DNA of 31,772 nt from JBDNBY01 sp039767595 (GCA_039767595.1 JBDNBY010000079.1:1-31772), one strand, 5' to 3'. Shown: positions 16,363 to 25,032, counted from the stretch's first letter. The notes: generated from the sequence alone by a model not told the origin. Program-made: numbers and translations.

Positions 16363-17300
16363 GCGACATCCTTCCAATCGAGCGCCATTTTCAAACAAGA
16401 GCGATCCGAAAATGCAGTGTTGTAGGCATCCGCGGCATTTTGGGCCGCCATGCGATGAGTGATGAGATGATTTAAACGTAAGCTTCCACGATCAATGAGC
16501 GCACGCACGGCCTCAAGATCGCCATGTGTCCACTCTGCGGCGATGCGCAGACGCGCCTCTTTCATAAAGGCGGGGGCAAAGGCAAAATTTACGCGATCCG
16601 GATAGAATCCGCACAGCGTGATTGCGCCGCCTTTGGTCAGGCGCATCATCAGTTGATCCAGTACGGCGGCATCGCCTGATGCATCATAGATCGACGTATA
16701 ATCGCGGCGGTGATCGTCGTCTGGGTGAATTGCAGTGAGGCCATCGCCCAAGTCCTGACGATCGGCATCTGTGTCCCAAACCGTGGGGGCAGGGTGCCCT
16801 GCGGCAATGGTCAAGCGGGTCAGTAATCGGCCTAACGCCCCAGCACCAACGATCAGATCAGGCAGGCGCGCTTGCGGGCTGGCAATGGCATGGCGCGCTG
16901 TGGCGGCCAGCGCAAAGAGCGCGGCTTCTTCGCCCATTGCGGCGTCCACTTTCAACACGCGCTGCGCGGGCGTGACAACATAGCGCGAGGATCCACCAAA
17001 AAGGCCATGAGCCTCTTCGTAGCAATTGGCGCCGGGCACAAAAACGGTATCGCCGGCGCGCAGATTGACATCTGCGGCGCATTCGATCACTTCGCCCGCG
17101 GCCTCATATCCAGGAACCAGAGGATACCCCATACCTGGGAAGGGCGGCATCGTGCCGTTCCAAAAGAGGCTCTCGGTGCCAGTTGAAATTGCAGAGTGAT
17201 CAATGCGAACCACAACATCACCCGCCTTGGGAGGCGTGAGGCGCAGCGGCTGCAGTGATAGCTGCTGTGCGCTGGTCAATAAGACCGCTTGCGTTTGCAT
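16359..17300 (-). CDS. bchC: Bacteriochlorophyllide a dehydrogenase (BchC)
   Basis: Medium-chain-dehydrogenase-like enzyme that oxidises the 3-hydroxyethyl group of bacteriochlorophyllide to acetyl. The 313-aa protein shows the GroES-like N-terminal domain (HSAISTGTESLFWNG, GYPLVPGYEAAGEV) and a nucleotide-binding region with LIVGAGALGRLL. The start at 17300 (MQTQAVLLTS) is preferred over an in-frame start 10 codons upstream. It heads the bchCXYZ-pufQ transcript; the region just upstream holds a -35/-10 pair covered by two PpsR-type sites. It overlaps bchX by 4 bp. Confidence 0.95.
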   Translation of the reverse strand: MQTQAVLLTSAQQLSLQPLRLTPPKAGDVVVRIDHSAISTGTESLFWNGTMPPFPGMGYPLVPGYEAAGEVIECAADVNLRAGDTVFVPGANCYEEAHGLFGGSSRYVVTPAQRVLKVDAAMGEEAALFALAATARHAIASPQARLPDLIVGAGALGRLLTRLTIAAGHPAPTVWDTDADRQDLGDGLTAIHPDDDHRRDYTSIYDASGDAAVLDQLMMRLTKGGAITLCGFYPDRVNFAFAPAFMKEARLRIAAEWTHGDLEAVRALIDRGSLRLNHLITHRMAAQNAADAYNTAFSDRSCLKMALDWKDVA

Positions 17301-17347
17301 GTGTTTGTCCCTCTTGCGTCGGTGCGTCATTGAATCGCACTCTTATG

Positions 17348-17391
17348 TGTCATTTTATCGTGACATTACTGTCTGTCAAACAAAATAGACA
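17348..17391. promoter_or_regulatory. Tandem PpsR/CrtJ-type operators upstream of bchC
   Basis: Two perfect TGT-N12-ACA matches: TGTCATTTTATCGTGACA (17348-17365) and TGTCAAACAAAATAGACA (17374-17391), 8 bp apart and 26 bp centre to centre. This is the consensus bound by the aerobic repressor PpsR/CrtJ, which acts cooperatively on paired sites. They lie in the 94-bp gap between the crtF stop and bchC. Confidence 0.9.
17352..17379 (-). promoter_or_regulatory. Sigma-70-type promoter of bchC
   Basis: On the minus strand TTGACA (complement of 17374-17379) is followed after 16 bp by TAAAAT (complement of 17352-17357). The -35 lies inside the distal PpsR-type site and the -10 inside the proximal one, the expected repression geometry. 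This is strong for an alphaproteobacterial promoter, but unmapped. Confidence 0.7.
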
Positions 17392-17394
17392 CAT

Positions 17395-18534
17395 TTAGCG
17401 CAGTTTGTTTTTCTCAGCGCGAATGACAGAGGTGATAAAGGGGCGTTTGCTGGGGAGGGTGCGGATATTGTTGTAGCCAATTTCATGCAATATATCAGTG
17501 ACTTGATGTGGTGATCGTGTCTTTCCGGTTTGCATGGCGAATGTGTAGGTCGCGAAATACACATCTCCGGGGCGTGTTGGGGATTTCGCCCCTAACATCG
17601 GCTCAGAAATGAGGATTTGCCCGCCATCTGGCAAGGCGTGATAGCATTTTTGTAACAAATTTCTGACAGTGTCGTCCGTATGGTCATATAGAATTCGGAT
17701 CAGTGAAATCATGTCATAGTTTTGTGGTAGAGGATCTGATTTGAACGATCCTTCATATCGGACGAACGGCTCCTGAATAGATTGCGTATGTGGCAAGTCA
17801 AAGACGGCAACGCGCGTTTGGGGGTAGTGCTGGGCAACGCGGCGCGCAAACCCACCTGATCCGCCGCCCACGTCGAGCCACTTTTTCGGGGCTATTCTCG
17901 GCGCATGCTCCAAGGTGTCGGTCGCGACCATATGCAAAGAGGCGCGCATGAGTTCTGAATAGTCTTGGGTTTGAGTGGCTGCTGATCCATCAGATTTGGC
18001 CTGAGTTTCAAAGACATATGGCCAAAATTGCGATAGCTCTGTCTCGGTCTTTCGTTGAAAGAACGCCACGGGATCACCCATGTCGCGGTATAGTATATCG
18101 TGATGGGCGATCAATTGCCTCAGGCCGGGGCCGCCTAAAATCACCGCGCCTTTGCGCGAGAGACCATAGCGATCCCCGTGTTGCGTGAATAGATCCATCG
18201 CCACCGCCGCGCGGCACAAAAGTTCGGCGGTGTCAGGCTCTAATTTGCTCTGACTTGCGATTTCGCCGATGGTGTGAGGGCGCGTGCGCAGCATATCAAA
18301 CACCTCAAGACGCACGAGCGTCATCAGGATTTGACTATGGATGAAGCCCATCATGAGATCAAAGATCTGTTCACCGTCGCGCCGCGCCCATCGCGAGATC
18401 ACTGGAAGGCGGGCAAAGCGGTCTTGCCACAGCGGATCGCTGATCAATGACGTGCGCCATCGATACATAGCATCACGCCATGTTGTTGGCGTCATGCTGT
18501 GCCACCATGGCTTAGGATCGCTGTGTGATATCAT
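17395..18534 (-). CDS. crtF: Hydroxyneurosporene/demethylspheroidene O-methyltransferase
   Basis: SAM-dependent methyltransferase that methylates the C1 hydroxyl of spheroidene-series carotenoids. The 379-aa protein has an N-terminal helical dimerisation and winged-helix region (FDLMMGFIHSQILMTLVRLEVFD) and a C-terminal Rossmann domain with the SAM motif DVGGGSGG at 221-228. The annotated ATG overlaps crtE by 23 bp. An in-frame ATG at 18495, 17 bp after the crtE stop, also fits and would give 366 aa starting MTPTTWRDAM; the sequence does not settle the choice. bchC follows after 94 bp. Confidence 0.92.
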   Translation of the reverse strand: MISHSDPKPWWHSMTPTTWRDAMYRWRTSLISDPLWQDRFARLPVISRWARRDGEQIFDLMMGFIHSQILMTLVRLEVFDMLRTRPHTIGEIASQSKLEPDTAELLCRAAVAMDLFTQHGDRYGLSRKGAVILGGPGLRQLIAHHDILYRDMGDPVAFFQRKTETELSQFWPYVFETQAKSDGSAATQTQDYSELMRASLHMVATDTLEHAPRIAPKKWLDVGGGSGGFARRVAQHYPQTRVAVFDLPHTQSIQEPFVRYEGSFKSDPLPQNYDMISLIRILYDHTDDTVRNLLQKCYHALPDGGQILISEPMLGAKSPTRPGDVYFATYTFAMQTGKTRSPHQVTDILHEIGYNNIRTLPSKRPFITSVIRAEKNKLR

Positions 18535-19381
18535 GGTTTGGCACCATCGCTTTGGCCTGCATTTGAACCATTTGGGCCAATTTCGCCTCGCCGGGGCAGG
18601 ATGGGATCGAGGCGATCACGCCTACGAGGATATTGTCTAAATGTTCAATCGCGCCTGACATGCCGCGTTCGGCAACAATATTGGGACGGGCATGGGCGGC
18701 GTCTTGGCCGACGGGCTTACCCAGCTCGTCCTCTGTGTTGAGCACATCGCGTAGATCATCGGCGACTTGGAACGCTTCGCCAATGCGCGCGCCCAGCTCG
18801 TACCATTCCTTGGGGTCTTGGCCGGCCGCTGCTGCGCCCATTTGCGTTGCGGCAATGAACAAGGCGCCGGTTTTGGATGCGTGATAGGCGCGAATATCGA
18901 TGGTCTCTTCGCTTTCCCAGCCTTGTCCTGCGCAAATTCCATAGGGCGCGCCGGTGCGTTTGGCCAAGATCTCCATTAGGGCAAGGCCACGGACGGGATT
19001 AACTGCGGCGGCTTTTGTCAAATGAGCAAAGGCCTCAACGATGAGGCTATCACCTGCAAGGACGGCCAAGGGTTGTGAATAGGCCGTGTGCACAGTGGCT
19101 TTGCCGCGCCGCATATCGGCATCGTCAAAACAGGGCAGATCATCATGGACAAGGCTGGCGCAATGGATCATTTCCAGCGCACAGGCCGCCGCATTGGTGA
19201 GCGGAGGTGTATCATCACCGCAGGCCAAGGCAACAGAGGTGAGGATCATAGGCCTGATCCGAGCACCACCTGGAAAGACCGCGTGATCAATTGCTGCCAA
19301 AAGCTGTTGTGGGGCATGGGCGGTTTGGTCAAACTGCAATGCTTGGCGCAATGCGGTTTCTATCCGAGTTGAAATCGTCAT
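18512..19381 (-). CDS. crtE: Geranylgeranyl diphosphate synthase
   Basis: Prenyltransferase making GGPP for phytoene synthesis and for the bacteriochlorophyll tail. The 289-aa protein has both aspartate-rich motifs: DDLPCFDD at 80-87 (FARM) and DDLRD at 208-212 (SARM), followed by a GKPVGQD block. It is transcribed divergently from crtD across an 81-bp region that holds three PpsR-type sites. crtF overlaps its 3' end. It heads the crtEF part of the large minus-strand superoperon. Confidence 0.95.
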   Translation of the reverse strand: MTISTRIETALRQALQFDQTAHAPQQLLAAIDHAVFPGGARIRPMILTSVALACGDDTPPLTNAAACALEMIHCASLVHDDLPCFDDADMRRGKATVHTAYSQPLAVLAGDSLIVEAFAHLTKAAAVNPVRGLALMEILAKRTGAPYGICAGQGWESEETIDIRAYHASKTGALFIAATQMGAAAAGQDPKEWYELGARIGEAFQVADDLRDVLNTEDELGKPVGQDAAHARPNIVAERGMSGAIEHLDNILVGVIASIPSCPGEAKLAQMVQMQAKAMVPNHDITQRS

Positions 19382-19391
19382 GGCGCACCTT

Positions 19392-19454
19392 TGTCTATAT
19401 TAATTTACATGGTTATGTAAATAATAATGGACAGTTTGTGAATTTGAGTCAACA
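19392..19454. promoter_or_regulatory. Three tandem PpsR/CrtJ-type sites between crtE and crtD
   Basis: Perfect TGT-N12-ACA matches: TGTCTATATTAATTTACA (19392-19409), TGTAAATAATAATGGACA (19416-19433) and TGTGAATTTGAGTCAACA (19437-19454), with gaps of 6 and 3 bp. The first two have the AT-rich centre usual for PpsR; the third, closer to crtD, could be partly chance but continues the array. The sites span almost the whole divergent promoter region. Confidence 0.85.
19424..19452 (-). promoter_or_regulatory. Candidate crtE promoter
   Basis: Minus-strand TTGACT (complement of 19447-19452) and CATTAT (complement of 19424-19429) are 17 bp apart. The -35 falls in the third PpsR-type site and the -10 in the second. 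The -10 matches the consensus at four of six positions. For crtD on the other strand only a weak pair, TTGTCT and TATGTA with 17-bp spacing (19391-19419), was found. Confidence 0.45.
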
Positions 19455-19462
19455 ATTCAATT

Positions 19463-20980
19463 ATGAAACTCTCTGTTCTGTCATACGGCTCAGCCAAGGA
19501 TGTCGTCATTATTGGCGCGGGCATTGCCGGTTTGGCAGCCGCGCTCGAGTTGTCGCACTTGGGCTATCGCGTGCATGTTTTCGAGAGTGCGGCGGGTCCT
19601 GGCGGCAAGCTGCGCACTGTGCCAAGCGCGGCGGGCCCTGTTGATATTGGGCCGACTGTTTTGACCATGCTCAATGTCTTTGAGGATCTCTTTTCCCGCG
19701 TGGGTGAGGATTTAAACCAGCATATCAAGCCGATTCGGCAAAAAATACTGGCGCGGCATTATTGGCCCGATGGTGCGGCGCTCGACCTCTTTGATAACAA
19801 TGAGGTGACGCGCGAGGCGATTCAAGAGTTCGGCGGAACTCGAAGTGTGCGTGAGTATGACCGATTTTATCGCGATACCCGCGCATTGTTTGAGGCTTTT
19901 GAGGGGCCGATGATGCGCAATCCAACACCGCGCGTGATGGATATGAACATGACTATTTTGCGCCAACCCAGTTTGGCCCTGAAGCTCAGACCATGGGCAA
20001 AATTAGCCACCTATGTGACGCAGCAGTTTTCAGATCCACGGTTGGCGCAGCTCTTTGCGCGCTATGCGACCTATGTCGGCGGCTCGCCTTTAGGGGCGCC
20101 GGCGCTGTTGTCATTGGTGTGGCAAGCCGAGGCGCGCGGCGTTTGGGCGATCGAAGGCGGGCTTCATCAATTGGCCCGCGCGATCGAAGCGGTGGCCACC
20201 TATCGCGGCGCGCAGTTTCATTACAACACGGGCGTTGAGGATATCGAAGTTATTGATGGCGAGGCGCGCGGTGTCATCTTGGACAATGGGGATTATATTC
20301 GCGCGGATATTGTTGTGTTCAACGGTGATCCATTGGCGCTGAGCGAAGGGAAGCTGGGGCCAGAAGCGCAAAGTGCCGTGCCAGATCTACGCAAGACGCC
20401 GCGCGCTTTATCGGCCTATGTCTGGGGGTTCAGCGCGCAATATTCAGGGCCGGATTTGGTGCACAACACTGTGTTTTTTGCCGATCGACCCAACTCGGAA
20501 TTTGAGGATATTGCCCAAGGCAAAATACCAGTGGATCCGACAATTTACGTGTGTGCTCAAGATCGCGGCGTCAATCAAGCCTATCCAAAGGAAGAACGCT
20601 TTGAGCTGATTTTAAATGCGCAAGCTGTGCCCAATGGGCAGAGTTATTCGCCCCCAACCCAACAGGAGTTTGACCTATGTCACGAGCGCAGCTTTACTCG
20701 TCTGGCGCAGTTCGGTGCGACGTTTCACGGGGCACGGGGCCCCGAGGCACTGACAACACCGATGCAGTTTCACCATCGGTTTCCGCATTCGCGCGGGTCC
20801 CTTTACGGGCAGAGCCCAGATGCGATGATGGCGGCGTTTCAACGCCCCACGGCCAAGAGCAAAATCGAGCGGCTGTACCTTCTGGGCGGCGGGGCGCATC
20901 CGGGGGCGGGTTTGCCTATGGCGACCCTCTCCGCACAGCACGCGGTCGCGGCGATCATGGCGGACCAAACTTTGCGTTAG
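19463..20980 (+). CDS. crtD: Methoxyneurosporene/hydroxyneurosporene dehydrogenase
   Basis: FAD-dependent carotenoid 3,4-desaturase acting on 1-hydroxy/methoxy carotenoids in the spheroidene pathway. The 505-aa protein has the dinucleotide motif VIIGAGIAGLAAALEL (from residue 15), then VFESAAGPGGKLRTVPSAAGPVD, and the C-terminal FAD-binding block LYLLGGGAHPGAGLPMA. It is paralogous to crtI, but gene order with crtC identifies it as crtD. No clear Shine-Dalgarno sequence precedes the ATG, which is unusual in this window. Its stop is 2 bp from the presumed crtC start. Confidence 0.93.
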   Translation: MKLSVLSYGSAKDVVIIGAGIAGLAAALELSHLGYRVHVFESAAGPGGKLRTVPSAAGPVDIGPTVLTMLNVFEDLFSRVGEDLNQHIKPIRQKILARHYWPDGAALDLFDNNEVTREAIQEFGGTRSVREYDRFYRDTRALFEAFEGPMMRNPTPRVMDMNMTILRQPSLALKLRPWAKLATYVTQQFSDPRLAQLFARYATYVGGSPLGAPALLSLVWQAEARGVWAIEGGLHQLARAIEAVATYRGAQFHYNTGVEDIEVIDGEARGVILDNGDYIRADIVVFNGDPLALSEGKLGPEAQSAVPDLRKTPRALSAYVWGFSAQYSGPDLVHNTVFFADRPNSEFEDIAQGKIPVDPTIYVCAQDRGVNQAYPKEERFELILNAQAVPNGQSYSPPTQQEFDLCHERSFTRLAQFGATFHGARGPEALTTPMQFHHRFPHSRGSLYGQSPDAMMAAFQRPTAKSKIERLYLLGGGAHPGAGLPMATLSAQHAVAAIMADQTLR

Positions 20981-20982
20981 AT

Positions 20983-21903
20983 GTGCCGGAAAACGGCTAT
21001 GCGTGGTGGTACGTCGATGGGGTGAACCCTGAAACGGGGCAGGGGATCTCGATCATTGCGTTTATCGGCTCCGTGTTTTCGCCGTGGTATAAATGGTCGG
21101 GGCGGCGCAAACCGGAAAATCACGTGTGCATCAATGTCGCCACTTATGGCCCAGGTGGGCGATTTACGATGACGGATCGCGGGCAAAGCGCCTTGATCCA
21201 ACAAGAGCATCTATTCCAAGTGGGGCCATCCTCCCTTTCATGGGATCCCGATACAGGGGCGTTGACCATTGATATTGATGAGATCAGCAGCCTGCCATTG
21301 GTCTCGCGCGTCCGGGGGCGGGTCGTCGTGCGGACCACTGCCGTGACTGATGTTGAAATGCCATTGACCCAAGCGGGCACGCATGTCTGGCGTCCCTTTG
21401 CGCCCAATGCCCATATCGAAGTCGATCTAGAGCGTTCGGGTTGGCAGTGGCAGGGGCATGGCTATTTTGACGCAAATTTCGGCACGCGCGCGTTAGAGCA
21501 AGATTTCGATTACTGGACATGGGGCCGTTTTCCGACATCTCGCGGGACGCGCTGTTTTTATGATCTGGTGGATCGGGCGGGGCGCAGTTCGGCCTATGAC
21601 ATCGAATTTTCAAACGATGGGCAGGCTCGGTCGCGCAGCAGCTCTCCGCCGTTGCAACGCTTTGCGCGCAGTGGGTGGCAAGTGTACCGGCACACACGCT
21701 GTGATGCGCAGGCCCAGCCCAAGCAACTGAGATCGTTTCTGGATGCGCCATTTTATTCACGCGCGAGTGTCGAGACTCAGATTGATGGCGAGACGAGCGC
21801 CGGTGTTTTTGAGGCGCTTGATCTAAAACGGTTCGCCAATCCTGTGATCTTGGCGATGTTGGCCGTGCGCGTGCCGCGCCGTGCGCGGTGGTCGTTTAAA
21901 TAG
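20983..21903 (+). CDS. crtC: Carotenoid 1,2-hydratase (hydroxyneurosporene synthase)
   Basis: Adds water to the 1,2 double bond of neurosporene/lycopene. The protein shows blocks typical of CrtC: NGYAWWYVDG, IIAFIGSVFSPWYKWSGRR, HVCINVATYGPGGRFTMTDRG and a tryptophan-rich beta-sheet core (WQGHGYFDANFGTRALE...). The start is not obvious. The first ordinary start codon in frame near the homologous region is GTG 20983 (306 aa), 2 bp after the crtD stop in TAGATGTG. In-frame sequence just upstream (GGPNFALD) also resembles the family N-terminus, so translation might begin earlier inside crtD. The 3' end overlaps the convergent tspO by 8 bp. Confidence 0.88.
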   Translation: MPENGYAWWYVDGVNPETGQGISIIAFIGSVFSPWYKWSGRRKPENHVCINVATYGPGGRFTMTDRGQSALIQQEHLFQVGPSSLSWDPDTGALTIDIDEISSLPLVSRVRGRVVVRTTAVTDVEMPLTQAGTHVWRPFAPNAHIEVDLERSGWQWQGHGYFDANFGTRALEQDFDYWTWGRFPTSRGTRCFYDLVDRAGRSSAYDIEFSNDGQARSRSSSPPLQRFARSGWQVYRHTRCDAQAQPKQLRSFLDAPFYSRASVETQIDGETSAGVFEALDLKRFANPVILAMLAVRVPRRARWSFK

Positions 21904-22354
21904 GCTGAGAATTGCGCTGTAGCAGCGCCCAGTTGAGCGCCGCCGCATAAGAGACCCAAATCAAATACGGCACAAAGAGCAGTCCCGCTGTCACGGAGAC
22001 ATCGAACAAGGCGATGCAGGTACATAGAACGCTCACCCACAGGCCGACCATCACGACCATGCCGGCGCGCATACGCTTCAGACCGAAAAAGACCGGTGTC
22101 CACAGCGTGTTAAACACCATTTGCAGCGCCCAAAACGCGAGCGCCGTATGACCATTGGGATGGCCAACCGCCTGTGCCCCGCCGGCGGCAATCATGAAAT
22201 ACAAAATACTCCATGCCACAGGAAAGAGCCAATTGGGCGGTGTCCAAGACGGTTTGCTCAACGCGTCATACCATGCCCCTGTCGGAAAGAGCATGCCTGT
22301 TGAACCAGCTGCAAAGCAAGCCGTTAAGAGAACGAAAAATTCAAACCACGCCAT
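21896..22354 (-). CDS. tspO: TspO/MBR family tryptophan-rich sensory protein
   Basis: Five-helix membrane protein of 152 aa, homologous to the mitochondrial benzodiazepine receptor, which in R. sphaeroides affects carotenoid and bacteriochlorophyll gene expression in response to oxygen, perhaps through tetrapyrrole flux. Family features seen are KPSWTPPNWLFPVAWSILYF, ALQMVFNTLWTPVFFGLKR and a C-terminal NWALLQRN. The start at 22354 (MAWFEFF) is chosen by homology; an upstream in-frame start would enter crtB. It follows crtB by 41 bp, the same crtI-crtB-tspO order as in Rhodobacter. Confidence 0.93.
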   Translation of the reverse strand: MAWFEFFVLLTACFAAGSTGMLFPTGAWYDALSKPSWTPPNWLFPVAWSILYFMIAAGGAQAVGHPNGHTALAFWALQMVFNTLWTPVFFGLKRMRAGMVVMVGLWVSVLCTCIALFDVSVTAGLLFVPYLIWVSYAAALNWALLQRNSQPI

Positions 22355-22395
22355 AGGGGCCTCTTGTTTGTGTGACCCAAGGGCCAGTTCATCGA

Positions 22396-23424
22396 TTAAG
22401 GGCGCATATTCAATGCGTCTTGTGACTTGAGCTGGCTCATTATGGAAATGAAATGATCGCTCCAATCAGGTGTAGTTGTATGCTGTTCCTTGACGGCGTC
22501 CACCAAAAACTGTGTTTGCGGCAAAGGCGGCGCATAAACCATTGCAGAGCGTGGCATCACAGCCGAGAGGGCAGTGTGCAATGTGCTTCGCCCCAAAAGG
22601 CCAAGCTTTTGACGGCGCGTCGTGCGCGCACGGCGCGTGACGCTGTCGTAATCGGAGCGCGCGATATCTGTACCGATGGCGGCGTAGATATAGCGGGCGG
22701 CATAGACGCCTCCTCGGCAACGCAATGGCAAATGCGCGATCCCAGAGTTGGATTTTGAATAGAGCCCATCGGCCGCGGTCAACATCCGCTGGGCGGCGCG
22801 TTTGATCGCCATGCGCGGCGTGGGCTGTGCCAAAAAGGCCTCTGGGTCAATGCCGGCCTCGTCGAGCCAATCAAGCGGAATATAAAGCCGCCCTTCAAGG
22901 GCATCCTCACCAATATCGCGAGCCATATTCGTCAGTTGCATCGCGACGCCCAGATCACAGGCACGGGCAATAACATGTGGCTCATGCGCCTTCATGATGA
23001 CGCACATCATGGCCCCCACAGCCGAGGCCACCCGCGCGGCATAGGCATAGAGATCATCAAGAGTTTCATATCGCCGCTCTTGGGCGTCCCAAGCCAACCC
23101 TTCGAGTAACGCCTCTGGCAAGGTGCGCGGCATGTCCACGGCATCGACCATCTGGGCAAAGGCGCGATCGGTTGGGGTGTTGCGCGGCGCGCCTTTATAC
23201 ACCAAATCCACACGGTTCATTAGATCGGCGGCGGCACGAATTTTATCGGCCTTGAGGTCGACCTCATCATCGGCCAGTCGGCAAAACGCATAGAGCGCCA
23301 AGGCCGGATCGCGCACCGCGGCCGGTAGCAAATGCGATGCGGCATAAAATGAATGCGATCCATGTTTGATGGCGGCTTTGCAGTGGGCCATGTCGCCGAG
23401 CGCCGTGGGGGAATGTTCCGTCAT
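22396..23424 (-). CDS. crtB: 15-cis-phytoene synthase
   Basis: Condenses two GGPP molecules to phytoene, the first committed carotenoid step. The 342-aa protein has the two Asp-rich substrate-Mg motifs: DDEVD (52-56) and D170-x3-D174 in NMARDIGED, with YAFCRLAD ahead of the first. It begins 3 bp after the crtI stop, so the two are translated from one message. The length and motifs are normal. Confidence 0.95.
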   Translation of the reverse strand: MTEHSPTALGDMAHCKAAIKHGSHSFYAASHLLPAAVRDPALALYAFCRLADDEVDLKADKIRAAADLMNRVDLVYKGAPRNTPTDRAFAQMVDAVDMPRTLPEALLEGLAWDAQERRYETLDDLYAYAARVASAVGAMMCVIMKAHEPHVIARACDLGVAMQLTNMARDIGEDALEGRLYIPLDWLDEAGIDPEAFLAQPTPRMAIKRAAQRMLTAADGLYSKSNSGIAHLPLRCRGGVYAARYIYAAIGTDIARSDYDSVTRRARTTRRQKLGLLGRSTLHTALSAVMPRSAMVYAPPLPQTQFLVDAVKEQHTTTPDWSDHFISIMSQLKSQDALNMRP

Positions 23425-23427
23425 GAT

Positions 23428-24972
23428 CTACTCCACAAATTCGGCTGCATCTGGCACCAATTGTGTCAGCACTTCCGAGGAGGTGACGACACTTGGAATA
23501 CCCGCCCCAGGATGGGTGCCGGCCCCAACGAGATAGAGGTTCTTGAAATCTTCGCTGATATTATGCGGGCGAAACCATGCAGATTGGAAAATGCGCGGTT
23601 CTAACGAAAATCCGGCGCCATAGGGGCTGAGATACCGCTCTTTGAAAGTGTGCGGGGTAAAGACCTCTTCGCACGTGATCGTATCGGAAAATCCAGGCAT
23701 CACTTGGGCCTCGAGGATCTGAGCGACTTTTGCCTTGTAGCGGGCCATTTCGGTTGACCACTCAATGGGGTTTTTGGTTTTCAAATTCGGCACAGGTGAG
23801 AGGACGTAAAACGTATCATCGCCCTTGGGCGCCACTGAAGGATCGCTCACCGAGGGGCGATGAATATAGAGCGACATGTCATCGCAAAGCTTCACTTTGC
23901 TAAAAATATCGCGCAACAACCCGCGATAGCGCGGCCCATTGAGGATCGTGTGATGGCCCAGATCGGGCCATTTCTCTGCGGTGCCCTTGGTGCCAAAGTA
24001 CCAAACAAACAGCCCCATTGACCATCGGGAGGATCGTAGCTTTTGGGGGCTCCACCTCTTTTTCGGCTCATGGGCCAGTAATTTATCATATGTCCAAAAT
24101 GGATCGGCATTCGATACGACAATATCGGCGCGGTGCGCGTGCCCATTGGCGATGACGCCAGTGGCCGTTTTATCTTTGGTGGTGATCTGCTCAACAGTGG
24201 CGTTCAATAAGATTTCACCGCCTTGCGCGCGAATAACATCGCCCATCGCATCGGCCAAGGCCTGAACACCGCCTTGGACGTAATGCACGCCAAAGGCCGC
24301 CTCAAGATGATTGACCAAGATATACATCGACGTCACATTGCGCGGATCGCCGCCAATAAAAAGCGGATGAAATGAGAGCGCCATGCGCAATTTAGGATCC
24401 TTCACGCGGGCCGCCGCATGCGCATAGACCGAGCGATCGGCACGCAGACGCACAAAGCCAGGCAATTCGCGCAGCAAATCCGTCAGCTTGTTCATCGGGC
24501 GCCGGCCTAGCCCCTCAAACCCAAAATGATACCGTGCGGCGCTATCTTGGACAAAGCGCTGATAGCCTTTGACATCCTTGGGAAAGACGCGGGTCACTTC
24601 GTCCAGCATGTCCTGATGATCATCTTTGATGGCAAAGCGTGTCCCATCGGGCCAGCGGATTTCGTAATACGGATCCATTCGTTTGAGCGTCACATCGTGA
24701 TGAAATTCGCGCCCACATTCGGCCCAAAGTTGTTCAAACACGTGTGGCACCGTCAAAATGGTTGGCCCCAGATCAAATCGATGTCCATTGGTTGTGATAG
24801 ACGAGCCTCGCCCGCCCAATCGATCGAGCTTGTCGATCACTTGGACATGGTACCCCTTGGCCCCCAACCGCATCGCGGCGGACAATCCACCAAGCCCCGC
24901 CCCAATGACGATGGCACGGCGTTGCGGTGAAATCGCAGCGCTGGGCGCTGTTGAAGGGAAGACATGTGTCAT
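23428..24972 (-). CDS. crtI: Phytoene desaturase (neurosporene- or lycopene-forming)
   Basis: FAD-dependent desaturase converting phytoene stepwise to neurosporene or lycopene. The 514-aa protein has IVIGAGLGGLSAAMRL (from residue 21), DKLDRLGGRGSS and the C-terminal FAD block LYLVGAGTHPGAGIPSVV. The number of desaturation steps cannot be read from sequence; the presence of crtC, crtD, crtF and crtA points to the spheroidene route. The upstream region shared with crtA carries one perfect and one near-perfect PpsR-type site; a -10-like TATAAC and -35-like TTGTAA 15 bp apart are visible on the minus strand. Confidence 0.94.
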   Translation of the reverse strand: MTHVFPSTAPSAAISPQRRAIVIGAGLGGLSAAMRLGAKGYHVQVIDKLDRLGGRGSSITTNGHRFDLGPTILTVPHVFEQLWAECGREFHHDVTLKRMDPYYEIRWPDGTRFAIKDDHQDMLDEVTRVFPKDVKGYQRFVQDSAARYHFGFEGLGRRPMNKLTDLLRELPGFVRLRADRSVYAHAAARVKDPKLRMALSFHPLFIGGDPRNVTSMYILVNHLEAAFGVHYVQGGVQALADAMGDVIRAQGGEILLNATVEQITTKDKTATGVIANGHAHRADIVVSNADPFWTYDKLLAHEPKKRWSPQKLRSSRWSMGLFVWYFGTKGTAEKWPDLGHHTILNGPRYRGLLRDIFSKVKLCDDMSLYIHRPSVSDPSVAPKGDDTFYVLSPVPNLKTKNPIEWSTEMARYKAKVAQILEAQVMPGFSDTITCEEVFTPHTFKERYLSPYGAGFSLEPRIFQSAWFRPHNISEDFKNLYLVGAGTHPGAGIPSVVTSSEVLTQLVPDAAEFVE

Positions 24973-24991
24973 AATAATATTACGTTATACC

Positions 24992-25032
24992 TGTCAGTTT
25001 TATTTTACAACTGATGTTTAATATGTTTGACT
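24992..25032. promoter_or_regulatory. Paired PpsR/CrtJ-type sites between crtI and crtA
   Basis: TGTCAGTTTTATTTTACA (24992-25009) is a perfect TGT-N12-ACA. TGTTTAATATGTTTGACT (25015-25032) matches except for the last base. The gap is 5 bp and the centres are 23 bp apart, the same tandem layout as at bchC and crtE/crtD. Divergent control of crtI and crtA is inferred. Confidence 0.75.
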
